A stretch of DNA of 64,000 nucleotides. Origin: DAOUJI01 sp965224415. GTDB lineage: Bacteria > Chloroflexota > Dehalococcoidia > Lucifugimonadales > JAGWBF01. A program made the position numbers and the translations under genes. The notes beneath the pieces were generated by a model that was given only the letters and a program-made list of their open reading frames with translations, was not told the DNA's origin and made no database searches. Within the stretch, counting starts at the first letter, position 1; each line of letters opens with the position of its first letter. This document shows positions 41,379 to 50,565 of this stretch, one piece after another. The stretch covers positions 248,001 to 312,000 of the forward strand of contig CBDCZB010000001.1 in the NCBI GenBank assembly GCA_965224415.1. The letters run 5' to 3'.

Positions 41379-42296
41379 TCAATAAAAGCCTTCTCCGCCT
41401 GAGCGCTGCTCCTTCAGGAACTGTTCCAGGTCTTTCACCACTTCGTCCGGCTGTAACCCGTCCCCGTGAATAAGAGATCTGGCCTCGTCGTACTGCTGCT
41501 CCAGTTTTCCCACGTAGGTGCTTATCTGGCTGTCCTTGGAAACCGCCTTTTCCACCTCGTCGTCGAAGGTGGAGGCAGCCGAACGCAGCTCGTCCAGAGG
41601 TATCGAGACCCCTAGGAGCTTGATCAATACGTCCACCAGGGCGTAGCCCACGCGGTAGTTGGGGGCGGCTTGAAGGTAGTGGGGAATGTGGCCCCAGAGA
41701 CTGGCGAAGCTCATGCCCCTCTGGGAACAGCCCTCCATGAAGGCCGAAGTAATTCCCGTGGGGCCCTGGTAGCTGGACGTCCCTATCCTGTTTCCTTCCA
41801 GTGACTTCTTCAGGTCCGCACCGTTGGATGATCCGGTTAGCTGCACGGCCCTGGTGTGGGGAACGGCGTCCAGAAGGGAGCCGACGTGAATCACAGAATC
41901 GACCCCTGAAATTTCAGCCACGTCCAGGATGCTGCGGGCGAAGGTCCGCCATTTCAGATTGGGTTCCACACCGAGAAAGACCATTACGCCGTCGGAGCCG
42001 TCAGCAGACGACTGCATGAACAGCTCGTTGGCTGGCCACCGGACCACTCTCGCACCCTGGCTGTTGATGCTGGTCTGCGGGCGTGTCTGGGTGAAGTCGT
42101 AGAAGTCTTCAGAATCGAGTTCGGCGAACTTCCGGGCGGGGAGCTTGCGAATAAGATAGCGCAGGGCGCTGCTGGCTCCCTCTCCGGCGTCGGGCCAGCC
42201 TTTGAAGCTGGTAATCAGATGGCGGGCCTTGCCTTCGGGCTGTTCATGAATGTTAACGTAGTCCATAGTGGATAAAGCGGCGCCTCTTCGTGCCAT
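41379..42296 (-). CDS. PAC2-family (proteasome-assembly-chaperone-like) protein
   Basis: This 305-residue protein matches the PAC2 family: L-I-T-S-F-K-G-W-P-D-A-G near the start, F-L-G-V-E-P-N-L-K-W-R-T-F, V-I-H-V-G-S-L-L-D-A-V-P-H-T-R, Q-G-P-T-G-I-T and L-W-G-H-I-P-H-Y-L-Q-A-A-P-N. Relatives are common in actinobacteria and Chloroflexota and are linked to ATP-grasp or proteasome genes, but no proteasome gene is here. ATG 42266 is an alternative start. Its end is 25 nt from the convergent gene. Confidence 0.85.
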   Translation of the reverse strand: MARRGAALSTMDYVNIHEQPEGKARHLITSFKGWPDAGEGASSALRYLIRKLPARKFAELDSEDFYDFTQTRPQTSINSQGARVVRWPANELFMQSSADGSDGVMVFLGVEPNLKWRTFARSILDVAEISGVDSVIHVGSLLDAVPHTRAVQLTGSSNGADLKKSLEGNRIGTSSYQGPTGITSAFMEGCSQRGMSFASLWGHIPHYLQAAPNYRVGYALVDVLIKLLGVSIPLDELRSAASTFDDEVEKAVSKDSQISTYVGKLEQQYDEARSLIHGDGLQPDEVVKDLEQFLKEQRSGGEGFY

Positions 42297-42397
42297 TATA
42301 CACCTTGGCGATAGACCCCAACACCGCGTGGCTTACAGCGATGCGCCTTTCGCCCTTTAGCCGCGTGGTGTTAATCTAAACGTGTGGCGTATGACCT

Positions 42398-42426
42398 TTG
42401 CATAATTTTTCGTCAGTGTCGATAAT
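42398..42426 (+). promoter_or_regulatory. Candidate promoter of the GNAT gene
   Basis: TTGCAT (42398-42403) and GATAAT (42421-42426) are separated by exactly 17 nt. Transcription would begin near 42433, about 48 nt before the ATG at 42481. Confidence 0.45.
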
Positions 42427-42480
42427 CATACCTGTGGGAGCTCCCCCGTTGGAGTGACGGAGTTTCGGAGAGACAAACTG

Positions 42481-42993
42481 ATGGCGGGAAACAGGACATT
42501 GAAAATAAGGACGGCCTCAGCCGACGAACATGAAGCCGTCGGCAAGGTGATCCAGGCCGCTTACCGGGAGTACAAGGACCACTACCCGCCGGAGTGGTGG
42601 GAGCGGTACGAGGAGAGCCAAGGCGACGTGCAGAGCCGGGCTCATGAGTCCGAGCTGGTGGTGGCCGAGTTGGACGGCCGCATCGTGGGTTCGATCACCC
42701 TCTACCTGGACGGCTACAGGGGTGGCGCTGGGTCTTGGCCGGAGGGTTGGGCGGGCATCAGGTTGGTATCGGTGCATCCCGACGACCGAGGTCTGGGCGT
42801 AGCCAAGGCGATGATGAACGAGTGTCTGGAAATGTGCCGCGCCAGGGGAATCCCTGTCGTCGGCCTCCACACGACGCAGGTTATGGGCACCGCCAGGGGC
42901 ATGTACGAGCGCATGGGCTTTGAAAGGGTTCCCCAGTTCGACCACCATCCCAGGCCCGACTACGTGGTCTACGCCTACAAGTACGACTTGTAG
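42481..42993 (+). CDS. GNAT-family N-acetyltransferase
   Basis: This 170-residue acetyltransferase has the GNAT beta-strand L-V-V-A-E-L-D-G-R-I-V-G-S-I, the acetyl-CoA loop V-H-P-D-D-R-G-L-G-V-A-K-A-M (R/Q-x-x-G-x-G/A type) and the Y-E-R-M-G-F end. The substrate is unknown. ATG 42481 follows GGAGAG and is preferred over GTG 42454. Confidence 0.88.
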   Translation: MAGNRTLKIRTASADEHEAVGKVIQAAYREYKDHYPPEWWERYEESQGDVQSRAHESELVVAELDGRIVGSITLYLDGYRGGAGSWPEGWAGIRLVSVHPDDRGLGVAKAMMNECLEMCRARGIPVVGLHTTQVMGTARGMYERMGFERVPQFDHHPRPDYVVYAYKYDL

Positions 42994-43016
42994 GGGAGAC
43001 TCGGAAGGATAACAGT

Positions 43017-43202
43017 TTGTTGACGGAAGCAGACGCTGACTATAATGTGAGCGTACCAAGACGAGTGAAGTTGGATTGCGACGCTGAGAAGAAGGTCAAG
43101 CCGGACCTCAAAGAATTGCTCTTGGCGCCGGAACCCAGGGTGGATGAGCTTGCACAGCCCCGCCGGAAGGGTATCGGTCGACGCCTTCCTAGCCTTGAGT
43201 GA
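43017..43202 (+). CDS. Small antitoxin-like protein beside a broken toxin
   Basis: This 61-residue basic protein may start at TTG 43017. Its second half (K-P-D-L-K-E-L-L-L-A-P-E-P-R-V-D-E-L and P-R-R-K-G-I-G-R-R) resembles the tail of small type II antitoxins. A fragment of a RelE/ParE-type toxin follows, which supports this reading. The locus looks inactive, and the protein may be a remnant. Confidence 0.45.
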   Translation: MLTEADADYNVSVPRRVKLDCDAEKKVKPDLKELLLAPEPRVDELAQPRRKGIGRRLPSLE

Positions 43203-43249
43203 ATCGACGGCGTTGTACGGTTTGTCCTAGTCGTTTGTGCCGAACAGGA

Positions 43250-43357
43250 AGGTCGCGTGTTGGGGACTACAGAGTGATTTACACGTATGACCCAGACACT
43301 GATGACATGTACGTCAGGTTGGTCGGCAACCGAAAGGACGTATATAGCCGCATCTAA
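43250..43357 (+). pseudogene. C-terminal remnant of a RelE/ParE-type toxin
   Basis: A short frame ending in TAA encodes R-V-G-D-Y-R-V-I-Y-T-Y-D then V-R-L-V-G-N-R-K-D-V-Y. This is the hallmark C-terminal half of RelE/ParE toxins. The N-terminal half is missing and no start or full domain is present, so the toxin is decayed. Confidence 0.75.
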
Positions 43358-43385
43358 CCGTTGAGTCTAGACGCCATCTTGTAGG

Positions 43386-46300
43386 ATGCTAGGACTAATG
43401 GACGACTTTCACCCCATCGTTAGAGACTGGTTCCTGGAGAGGTTCCAGGCGCCCACCCAGGCCCAGGCCGAGGGGTGGGAAGCCATTGCCCAGGGCCGCC
43501 ATACGCTTATAGCAGCGCCCACAGGTTCCGGTAAGACTCTGGCCGCTTTCCTCAACTGCGTTGACCGACTGGTGCGTGCGGGCGTTGAGGAAGGTCTGCC
43601 GGAAACCACCCAGGTGGTGTACGTCTCACCCCTGAAGGCCCTCTCCAACGACATCCACAAGAACCTGTCGGTTCCCCTGCAGGAGATTTCCGAGCTGGCT
43701 GAAAAGCGGGGTTGGACCTTGCCTGCGATTCGGGCCGAGGTTCGGACTGGAGACACTCCTGCCTCCCAGCGTCAGAAGATGGCCAAGAACCCGCCTCACA
43801 TTCTCATAACCACGCCGGAATCCCTCTATATCCTGCTGACCTCGAAAAGCGGACGCAGGGGACTCAAAGGAGTGAAAACCCTCATACTGGACGAGATACA
43901 CGCAGTGGCCGACGACAAAAGGGGTTCCCACCTCTCCTTGTCGGTGGAAAGGCTGTGCTCGCTGGCCGACGCCTCCATCACCAGAATCGGACTTTCCGCC
44001 ACCCAGAAACCTATTGAAGAAATAGCCCGGCTTCTAGTGGGCGCTTCCAACATATCCGAGGAAGGCGAACCCGACTGCACCATAGTCGATACTGGACACA
44101 GTCGACAGATGAACATCGACCTGGCCCTCCCCAGGGAAATGGAGTTGGGCCCCATCGCCACCCACGAGCTTTGGGCTGACACCCTCGATGACATAGCTGG
44201 CTTGGTCCGTGAGCACGGCACGACGCTGGTTTTCGTAAACACCCGGCGTTTAGTCGAACGGGTGGCCCACCAGTTGTCTCTGAGGCTGGGCGAGGACGCT
44301 GTGGCCGCCCACCACGGCAGCCTTTCCAGGGCCACACGCCTGGACGCCGAAGAGAAGCTCAAGTCAGGCCGCATCAAGGTGTGTGTTGCGACTGCTTCCC
44401 TGGAGCTTGGCATTGATGTGGGTGTAGTAGACCTGGTGTGCCAGATAGGCTCTCCGCGGTCGATTGGGCTTCTTCTCCAACGGGTGGGCAGGTCGGGCCA
44501 CACCGTTGGCGGGACACCGAAAGGACGGCTGTTCCCTCTGACCAGGGACGAGCTTATCGAGTGCGCGGCGCTTATGAAGGCAATCTCAGACCGGAACCTG
44601 GACGCCCTGTCGATTCCCCCTTGGCCGCTGGATGTCCTGGCCCAGCAGATGGTCGCCGCCTGTTCTGTGGAGGAGTGGGAAGAGGACGGCCTGTACGAGA
44701 TGTTCACGCTGGCCTACCCCTACAAGGACCTGCCCAAGGATAGGTTCGACAGCTTGGTAGAGGCGCTTTCCAGAGGCTATTCGGACCGTCTGGGGAGAAG
44801 AGGCGCTTATCTCCACCGGGACGGCGTCAACGGCAAGCTCAAGGGCAGGAGAGGCGCCGGACTGGCGGCCATGACCAGCGGCGGCGCCATCCCCGACAAC
44901 GCCGACTATGACGTGGTGGTGGACCCGGAAGGCGCTTTCGTGGGTACGGTCAACGAGGACTTTGCCATCGAGAGCATGGCTGGCGACGTGTTTCTCCTGG
45001 GAAACACCCCCTGGAAAATCAGGAGAGTCGAGCAGGGCCGGGTGAGGGTGGAGGATGCCCAGGGCCAGGCGCCCACCATTCCCTTCTGGCTGGGCGAGGC
45101 GCCGGGCCGCACTTGGGAGCTTTCCGATGAGGTGTCCGCTATCCGCGACGGCATCGACAGTCGGCTTGACAACCCTGGTGAAGCGCGTACGTGGCTGATG
45201 AATGCCGCCGGAGTTTCCGAGGAAGCCGCCGGGCAGATGGTCGCCTACATAGAGGAAGGGAAACGTGTGCTGGGTATGGTGCCCACCGGCAGCCGGATCG
45301 TCGCAGAGCGGTTTTTTGACGAAAGCGGCGGGATGCAACTGGTCATTCACGCCCCCGTAGGCTCACGCATTAACCGGGCCTGGGGGATGGCCCTTAGGAA
45401 GAATATCTGCCGGGCCTTCGACTTCGAGTTGCAGGCGTCGGCCACCGATGACGGGCTTAATTTCTCACTGGACCCACAACTCTCCTTTCCCGTATCGGAC
45501 ACCTTTTCTTTGCTCAAGTCCGCTAATGCCAGGGACGTTCTAGGACAGGCCATGCTCCAGGCGCCCCTGTTCGGGACGAGGTGGCGTTGGAACGTCACCA
45601 GAGCGTTGGCGATTCTCAGGCATACCGGCGGCTCCAAGGTCCCGGCGCCTCTCCAAAGAATGCGCTCGGACGACCTCTTGGCGGCGGTGTTTCCGGCCCA
45701 GGTCGCCTGCCAGGACAACAAACAGATGGGCTATGTGGAGTTGCCCGACCACCCGTTGGTTTTCGAGACCATGAGGGACTGTTTGACCGATGCCTCCGAC
45801 GTGGAAGGCCTGGAGAGGCTCCTCAAGTCGATAGAGTCCGGTGAAATCCAGGTCTACGCTAGGGACACGGTACAGCCGTCGGCATTTTCCCACCAGATTC
45901 TCAACGCCATGCCCTACGCATTCCTCGACGACGCACCCCTGGAAGAAAGGCGGGCCCGGGCGGTAACCCTGAGGCGCGCTTTGCCCGAGGACAGCCGTGA
46001 CCTGGGCAGACTGGACCCGGAAGCGATAACCAATGAATCGGACAACGCCTGGCCCCGCATCAGGGACGCCGACGAGCTCCACGATGCTTTGCTGACACTT
46101 GTGTGCCTGCCGCAGGAAGAAGGCGCCCGGCGCACCGGTCTGGGCGTTGATGCGCTGTACGTCTATTTCAGCGAGCTAAGGAACGTAGGACGCGCTTACC
46201 TAGTCGAGACCGACGAGGGCTTGTCGGCCTTTGCCGCGGCGGAGGCGCTGCTAGCCGTGCGGGCGGCGCACCCTTCGGCCCGCATCTATCCTGCACCTCC

Positions 46301-47690
46301 GGAGCCGTCTTACGAGACCGAGGTCACTGATGATGAGGCGACGTTGTCCATGGTGCGAGGCTGGGCCGAGTCCTCGGGACCCTTCACAGTCTCTGAAATG
46401 GCCGGGCTGCTGAAAATCGGCGAGGGCCGTGTGGGATCGGCCTTGGCCAGGTTGGAAGCCGAGGGGATGGTCATCCGGGGCCGTTACCGTGAAGGTCTGG
46501 ATGAGGAGGAGTTCTGCGACCGGCGCATCCTTGCCAGAATCCACGCGTCCACCATCTCCAGGCTCAGGAAGGAGATCGAGCCGGTCCCCGCTGCTGACTT
46601 CATCAAGTTCCTGTTCAGGTGGCAGCACGTGGAGGTTGGCAAGCAGCTCACAGGCGAGGGAGGCCTGCTGGACGTCATCGACCAGCTTCAAGGATTCGAG
46701 GCCGCCGCCGGAGCCTGGGAGAGCGAGATTCTTGCTGCCCGCGTGTCCGATCTCCAGCCCACGCAGCTGGATTCTCTGAGCTTAGGGGGCGAGATTGTGT
46801 GGGGGCGTCTCTCCCGGAAGCGGGATGGTGAGTCCGCTCCTTCTGGCAGAATCAACTTCAATCGCAACACACCCATCACATTCGCGTTGAGAGAATGTCT
46901 GGACTGGTTGGCCGCAGGCGCTGAAGAAGATGAGTTGCCTGACGGCGGGCCCAAGGAAGTCCTGCAAGCCCTGAACAAGCGGGGTGCCTCTTTCGTGTCG
47001 GACCTTGTGGCGTATGTACATCGCCTCCCGTCGGACGTGGAGGAAACATTGTGGACTTTGGCGGCGGCTGGCAAGGTCACATCCGACAGTGTTGAGATTC
47101 TCCGACAGCGTGTTAAAGGACAGAATGGGAAGGGAAGGCGCGCAGGCCTATTCCGGCGGACGCAAAGGCGGCGCAGTTTTGGCAGATGGTCGGCATTGGA
47201 GCCTGTGGAACCGGTTGCCGAGGCGACAGAGGCCGTCGCCAACCAGCTCCTTAGACGCTACGGGGTTCTGTGCGCCGAGCTGATTGGCCGCGAACCTCTG
47301 GTTCCCCGATGGAGAGACCTGGTCAAAACCCTAAGGAGAATGGAGGCCCGCGGCGAAATACGGGGCGGCAGGTTTGTGGCTGGGACCACAGGCGAACAGT
47401 TCGCGCTGCCCGAGGCCGTGGAGGCGCTGCGGGAGGCCAGGAAGTCTGACGGAGGCTGGGCAGTGGTTTCAGCCTGCGACCCGCTGAACCTTGTGGGGAT
47501 ACTGACGCCGGGAGACCGGGTCCCGGCAAACCTGGGCAACAGAATAGTATTCAACAACGGAATGCCGATCTGCTCTTCCGAAAACGGCCACGTGGTCGTC
47601 CGCACCAACTCGGACCCGCTGACCATGGCCCGAGCCAGAGTGCTGCTCCAGTCGGCCCATCGGGACCGCTCCATATCCGCCACGGCTTAG
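43386..47690 (+). CDS. Lhr-type giant DEAD/DEAH-box helicase
   Basis: This 1434-residue helicase belongs to the long Lhr class of DNA repair helicases. The motor has Q-A-E-G-W-E-A-I, A-A-P-T-G-S-G-K-T-L-A-A-F (Walker A), the D-E-I-H box in L-D-E-I-H-A-V, S-A-T, V-F-V-N-T-R-R-L-V-E-R, and Q-R-V-G-R-S-G-H. Beyond the motor come a winged-helix region and the long Lhr C-terminal domain, which give it this unusual length. The product probably unwinds RNA:DNA or damaged DNA. ATG 43398 is an alternative start. cysK begins 5 nt after its stop. Confidence 0.93.
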   Translation: MLGLMDDFHPIVRDWFLERFQAPTQAQAEGWEAIAQGRHTLIAAPTGSGKTLAAFLNCVDRLVRAGVEEGLPETTQVVYVSPLKALSNDIHKNLSVPLQEISELAEKRGWTLPAIRAEVRTGDTPASQRQKMAKNPPHILITTPESLYILLTSKSGRRGLKGVKTLILDEIHAVADDKRGSHLSLSVERLCSLADASITRIGLSATQKPIEEIARLLVGASNISEEGEPDCTIVDTGHSRQMNIDLALPREMELGPIATHELWADTLDDIAGLVREHGTTLVFVNTRRLVERVAHQLSLRLGEDAVAAHHGSLSRATRLDAEEKLKSGRIKVCVATASLELGIDVGVVDLVCQIGSPRSIGLLLQRVGRSGHTVGGTPKGRLFPLTRDELIECAALMKAISDRNLDALSIPPWPLDVLAQQMVAACSVEEWEEDGLYEMFTLAYPYKDLPKDRFDSLVEALSRGYSDRLGRRGAYLHRDGVNGKLKGRRGAGLAAMTSGGAIPDNADYDVVVDPEGAFVGTVNEDFAIESMAGDVFLLGNTPWKIRRVEQGRVRVEDAQGQAPTIPFWLGEAPGRTWELSDEVSAIRDGIDSRLDNPGEARTWLMNAAGVSEEAAGQMVAYIEEGKRVLGMVPTGSRIVAERFFDESGGMQLVIHAPVGSRINRAWGMALRKNICRAFDFELQASATDDGLNFSLDPQLSFPVSDTFSLLKSANARDVLGQAMLQAPLFGTRWRWNVTRALAILRHTGGSKVPAPLQRMRSDDLLAAVFPAQVACQDNKQMGYVELPDHPLVFETMRDCLTDASDVEGLERLLKSIESGEIQVYARDTVQPSAFSHQILNAMPYAFLDDAPLEERRARAVTLRRALPEDSRDLGRLDPEAITNESDNAWPRIRDADELHDALLTLVCLPQEEGARRTGLGVDALYVYFSELRNVGRAYLVETDEGLSAFAAAEALLAVRAAHPSARIYPAPPEPSYETEVTDDEATLSMVRGWAESSGPFTVSEMAGLLKIGEGRVGSALARLEAEGMVIRGRYREGLDEEEFCDRRILARIHASTISRLRKEIEPVPAADFIKFLFRWQHVEVGKQLTGEGGLLDVIDQLQGFEAAAGAWESEILAARVSDLQPTQLDSLSLGGEIVWGRLSRKRDGESAPSGRINFNRNTPITFALRECLDWLAAGAEEDELPDGGPKEVLQALNKRGASFVSDLVAYVHRLPSDVEETLWTLAAAGKVTSDSVEILRQRVKGQNGKGRRAGLFRRTQRRRSFGRWSALEPVEPVAEATEAVANQLLRRYGVLCAELIGREPLVPRWRDLVKTLRRMEARGEIRGGRFVAGTTGEQFALPEAVEALREARKSDGGWAVVSACDPLNLVGILTPGDRVPANLGNRIVFNNGMPICSSENGHVVVRTNSDPLTMARARVLLQSAHRDRSISATA

Positions 47691-47695
47691 AGACA

Positions 47696-48643
47696 ATGAC
47701 GATATCTTCACTGTTGGACCTCATAGGGAACACGCCCTTAGTGGAGCTGTCCAAATTGGCATCCCGCGACACGGAAGGCATCCGGATTTACGCTAAGTTG
47801 GAAGGCCAGAATCCCAGCGGCAGCATCAAGGACCGGATAGTCAAGGCTATGGTGGAGCAGGCCGAGACCCAGGGACGCCTCAAACCGGGCGACACCATCA
47901 TCGAAGCCTCCAGCGGGAATACGGCTATAGCATCGTGCATGGTCGGCAAGCAGCGCGGGTACAACGTGACGGTGGTCATACCCCCGGAGGTCGTGCCCAG
48001 CATCGCTGACATACTGAGGCTCCTTGGGGCGGAGGTCGTCTGGTGCGAGCCAGGCTTGGGCATGAAGGGCGCTATCGACCATGCGCAAGCTCTCGCTAAG
48101 GCGAACGGATGGCAATACCTGGGGCAGTTTGACGACCGCACCAACATGGAGACCCACTATGCCGCCACGGGCAGGGAAATTGTGGAGGCCTTGGACCCGG
48201 TGGACGTGTTCGTCGCTGGAATCGGCACGGCCGGCACCATTATGGGGGTTGGGAAGCGGCTCAAAGAGGCCAACCCAAAGGTAAAGGTCATCGGCGTAGA
48301 GCCGCGCATGGGCCAGTCCCTACAGGGACTGAGGAGTCTGTCGGAAGGCTATGTTCCCCCACTGCTGGACCTCAAGATGCTGTCGGGAAGGTTTCTGGTG
48401 GACAGCGCCACAGCCATCGCCGCAGCCAAGTCGGTTATCGAGGCCGAGGGGATCATGGCTGGCGTCTCATCAGGCGCAACCCTCCACGTGGCGCAGCGTA
48501 TCGCCCGCAGAATGGCCTCCCAAGGAGAAAAGGGCAACATCGTGGCCATGTTCTCCGACGGAGCCTGGAAGTACCTCCCCTCCCGGCCCTGGGGTGCGGC
48601 ACTGGACGGCGACAGCGACCTAGACGAAACCCACTGGTGGTAG
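47696..48643 (+). CDS. cysK: PLP-dependent cysteine synthase family protein
   Basis: This 315-residue fold type II PLP enzyme matches O-acetylserine sulfhydrylase. It has I-G-N-T-P-L-V, the PLP lysine in G-S-I-K-D-R (Lys45), the substrate loop E-A-S-S-G-N-T-A-I-A, the phosphate-binding G-I-G-T-A-G-T-I-M-G, and S-S-G-A-T. It makes cysteine from O-acetylserine and sulfide; cystathionine beta-synthase-like activity is an alternative. The ATG follows the helicase stop by 5 nt. Confidence 0.9.
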   Translation: MTISSLLDLIGNTPLVELSKLASRDTEGIRIYAKLEGQNPSGSIKDRIVKAMVEQAETQGRLKPGDTIIEASSGNTAIASCMVGKQRGYNVTVVIPPEVVPSIADILRLLGAEVVWCEPGLGMKGAIDHAQALAKANGWQYLGQFDDRTNMETHYAATGREIVEALDPVDVFVAGIGTAGTIMGVGKRLKEANPKVKVIGVEPRMGQSLQGLRSLSEGYVPPLLDLKMLSGRFLVDSATAIAAAKSVIEAEGIMAGVSSGATLHVAQRIARRMASQGEKGNIVAMFSDGAWKYLPSRPWGAALDGDSDLDETHWW

Positions 48644-48741
48644 TCCGACGTCGGTTGACGGTGTAGTCCGGGCTGGGGATAATTGCAACGGTTGTCCGGG
48701 GAAGCATTCGCCCGCGTCGAAGGCCCCATAGGAGGAAGCAG

Positions 48742-50019
48742 ATGACATCTCAAAGGAAGCGCCAACTGGGAAGGTCGGTGTCCATAGTGGGGGCCGGAAT
48801 GTCCCACTTCGGCGCCTACAAAGACAAGAACAGCCGTGACCTCTTTACAGAGGCCTTTCAGGACATGCTGGAGAGCCTCGATCAGGGCATAGACACCGAG
48901 GATATCGAGACCGCCTACGTGGGCAACTACTCCTCCGACCTGTTCGAGGGTCAGGGACACACAGCGCCCATCCTGGCCGACTGGCTGGGGTTGACTCCCA
49001 CACCTGTGACCCGCATAGAGAACGCCTGCGCGTCCAGCGGCAGCGCGTTCCGAGAAGGCATCATGGCCATAGCCTCAGGCCTGTATGATATCGTGCTGGT
49101 GGGAGGCGTGGAGAAGATGACCGACCTGCCCACCGAAGGCGTCACCGACGTGCTGGCTACGGCCGCCGACGCCCAATACGAGATCCCGGCGGGAGTCACC
49201 TTTCCCGGAATCTACGGAGCCCTCGCCAAAGCCCACATGGACCGGTACGAGACTAATCTGGACCACCTGCTCAAGGTGTGCATCAAGAACCACAACAACG
49301 GAGCTCTCAACCCCAAAGCCCAGTTTAACCAGACCATCGACGACGTGATGGCCCGGCGCATCGCCAGGGCCGAGCAAAGGGGAGACCCCGTGCCGCCGTG
49401 GAAGAGCGGGATGGACTTCCTGAACGATCCCAGGGCCAATCCCTGGATTGCATGGCCCCTGCGCCTCTACGACTGCGCCCCCATAACCGACGGAGGCACG
49501 TGTGTGCTGCTGACGGCGTCGGACCTGGCCCACAACTTCACCGACAAGCCAATTCGGGTGTTGGGTGTGGGACAAGCGACCGGACGGGCGCTCCACGACT
49601 CCGACGAGCTCACCTCCCTGTCCGCCGCCAAGTACGCGTCAGCACGGGCTTACGAGATGGCTGGGGTGACTGGCAGGGACATCCAGTTCGCCGAGGTCCA
49701 CGACTGCTTCACCATCGCGGAGATAGTCGCCACCGAGGACCTGGGGTTCTTCAACCCAGGCGAGGGGGCCAGGGCGGTGGATGAAGGACGTACGGCGCGC
49801 ACTGGAGACAAGCCAATCAACACCTCCGGCGGCCTGAAGGCCAAGGGGCATCCGGTGGGTGCATCCGGAGTAGGTCAAGTCATCGAGGTCTTTCACCAGT
49901 TGCGGGATGAGGCTGGAGACCGTCAGCTGCACATCCCTAACCTAAGGCTCGGCCTGACTCACAACGTGGGAGGAACCGGCGGCACCTGCGTCGTGAATAT
50001 CCTGGGCAGGGAAGAGTAG
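48742..50019 (+). CDS. Thiolase-family (SCP2-like) acyl-CoA acetyltransferase, second copy
   Basis: This 425-residue protein is a paralogue of the thiolase at 18937. It has G-A-G-M-S-H-F-G, I-E-N-A-C-A-S-S-G-S with the nucleophilic Cys, G-G-V-E-K-M, D-C-A-P-I-T-D-G-G, V-H-D-C-F-T-I-A-E, and the catalytic G-G-L-K-A-K-G-H-P-V-G-A-S-G segment with N-V-G-G-T-G-G-T-C. A TAGGAGG ribosome site precedes it. The DUF35 partner starts 2 nt after its stop. It probably acts at a 3-ketoacyl-CoA step. Confidence 0.92.
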   Translation: MTSQRKRQLGRSVSIVGAGMSHFGAYKDKNSRDLFTEAFQDMLESLDQGIDTEDIETAYVGNYSSDLFEGQGHTAPILADWLGLTPTPVTRIENACASSGSAFREGIMAIASGLYDIVLVGGVEKMTDLPTEGVTDVLATAADAQYEIPAGVTFPGIYGALAKAHMDRYETNLDHLLKVCIKNHNNGALNPKAQFNQTIDDVMARRIARAEQRGDPVPPWKSGMDFLNDPRANPWIAWPLRLYDCAPITDGGTCVLLTASDLAHNFTDKPIRVLGVGQATGRALHDSDELTSLSAAKYASARAYEMAGVTGRDIQFAEVHDCFTIAEIVATEDLGFFNPGEGARAVDEGRTARTGDKPINTSGGLKAKGHPVGASGVGQVIEVFHQLRDEAGDRQLHIPNLRLGLTHNVGGTGGTCVVNILGREE

Positions 50020-50021
50020 AG

Positions 50022-50432
50022 ATGGCAGAACGTCCATTCACCGGCGATTCCTTCTACGCATACCTGAGGGACGAGGGCAAGCTGATGGGGGTGCGCTGCA
50101 AGAGTTGCGGCCTCCTGTCGGTCGAGCCCAGGAGCATTTGCAGGGCGTGCAAGTCCAGGGATGTTGAGTGGACTGAGTTTTCTGGCAGAGGGAAGCTGAG
50201 CACCTTCACCTGCATCTCGGTGGCGCCGAATCGTATGATCGACAAAGGCTACGGACGGGACAACCCCTACTGCTCCGGAATCGTGACTCTGGAAGAGGGG
50301 CCGCGCATCGGTGGAGTGATAAGAGGGGTGGACGCCTCCAATCCCGGCTCCATCAAAACTGGCTCGGACGTGATGTTGGACCTAGAAGACATGGACCCCG
50401 AGACTCCGGGGTTGGCCTTCAGGCCTGCGTAA
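50022..50432 (+). CDS. DUF35 zinc-ribbon/OB-fold protein, second thiolase partner
   Basis: This 136-residue protein has the zinc ribbon C-K-S-C-G ... C-R-A-C-K-S-R, then the OB fold with S-G-R-G-K-L-S-T-F-T-C-I and P-Y-C-S-G-I-V-T-L. It is the non-catalytic partner of the thiolase ending 2 nt upstream. The arrangement mirrors the pair at 18937-20537. The 133 bases after it, up to the convergent gene end at 50566, hold no feature I can support. Confidence 0.88.
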   Translation: MAERPFTGDSFYAYLRDEGKLMGVRCKSCGLLSVEPRSICRACKSRDVEWTEFSGRGKLSTFTCISVAPNRMIDKGYGRDNPYCSGIVTLEEGPRIGGVIRGVDASNPGSIKTGSDVMLDLEDMDPETPGLAFRPA

Positions 50433-50565
50433 CCGAGGCGCCCGCCAAGCCATGCTGACCAGTTATAGGCGGGAGCAAGAATCCTGTGGTACGTGTGAGG
50501 AGCCAACGGCGTAGTCCTGCTTCTGGTTGACACCGGCTCCTAAGACAACGCGGAAAATAGCCTCG

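Noticed and set aside
44586..45350. A 254-residue minus-strand gene inside the helicase
   Set aside because: It is a shadow of the helicase codons in a high-GC region, and its sequence matches no family.
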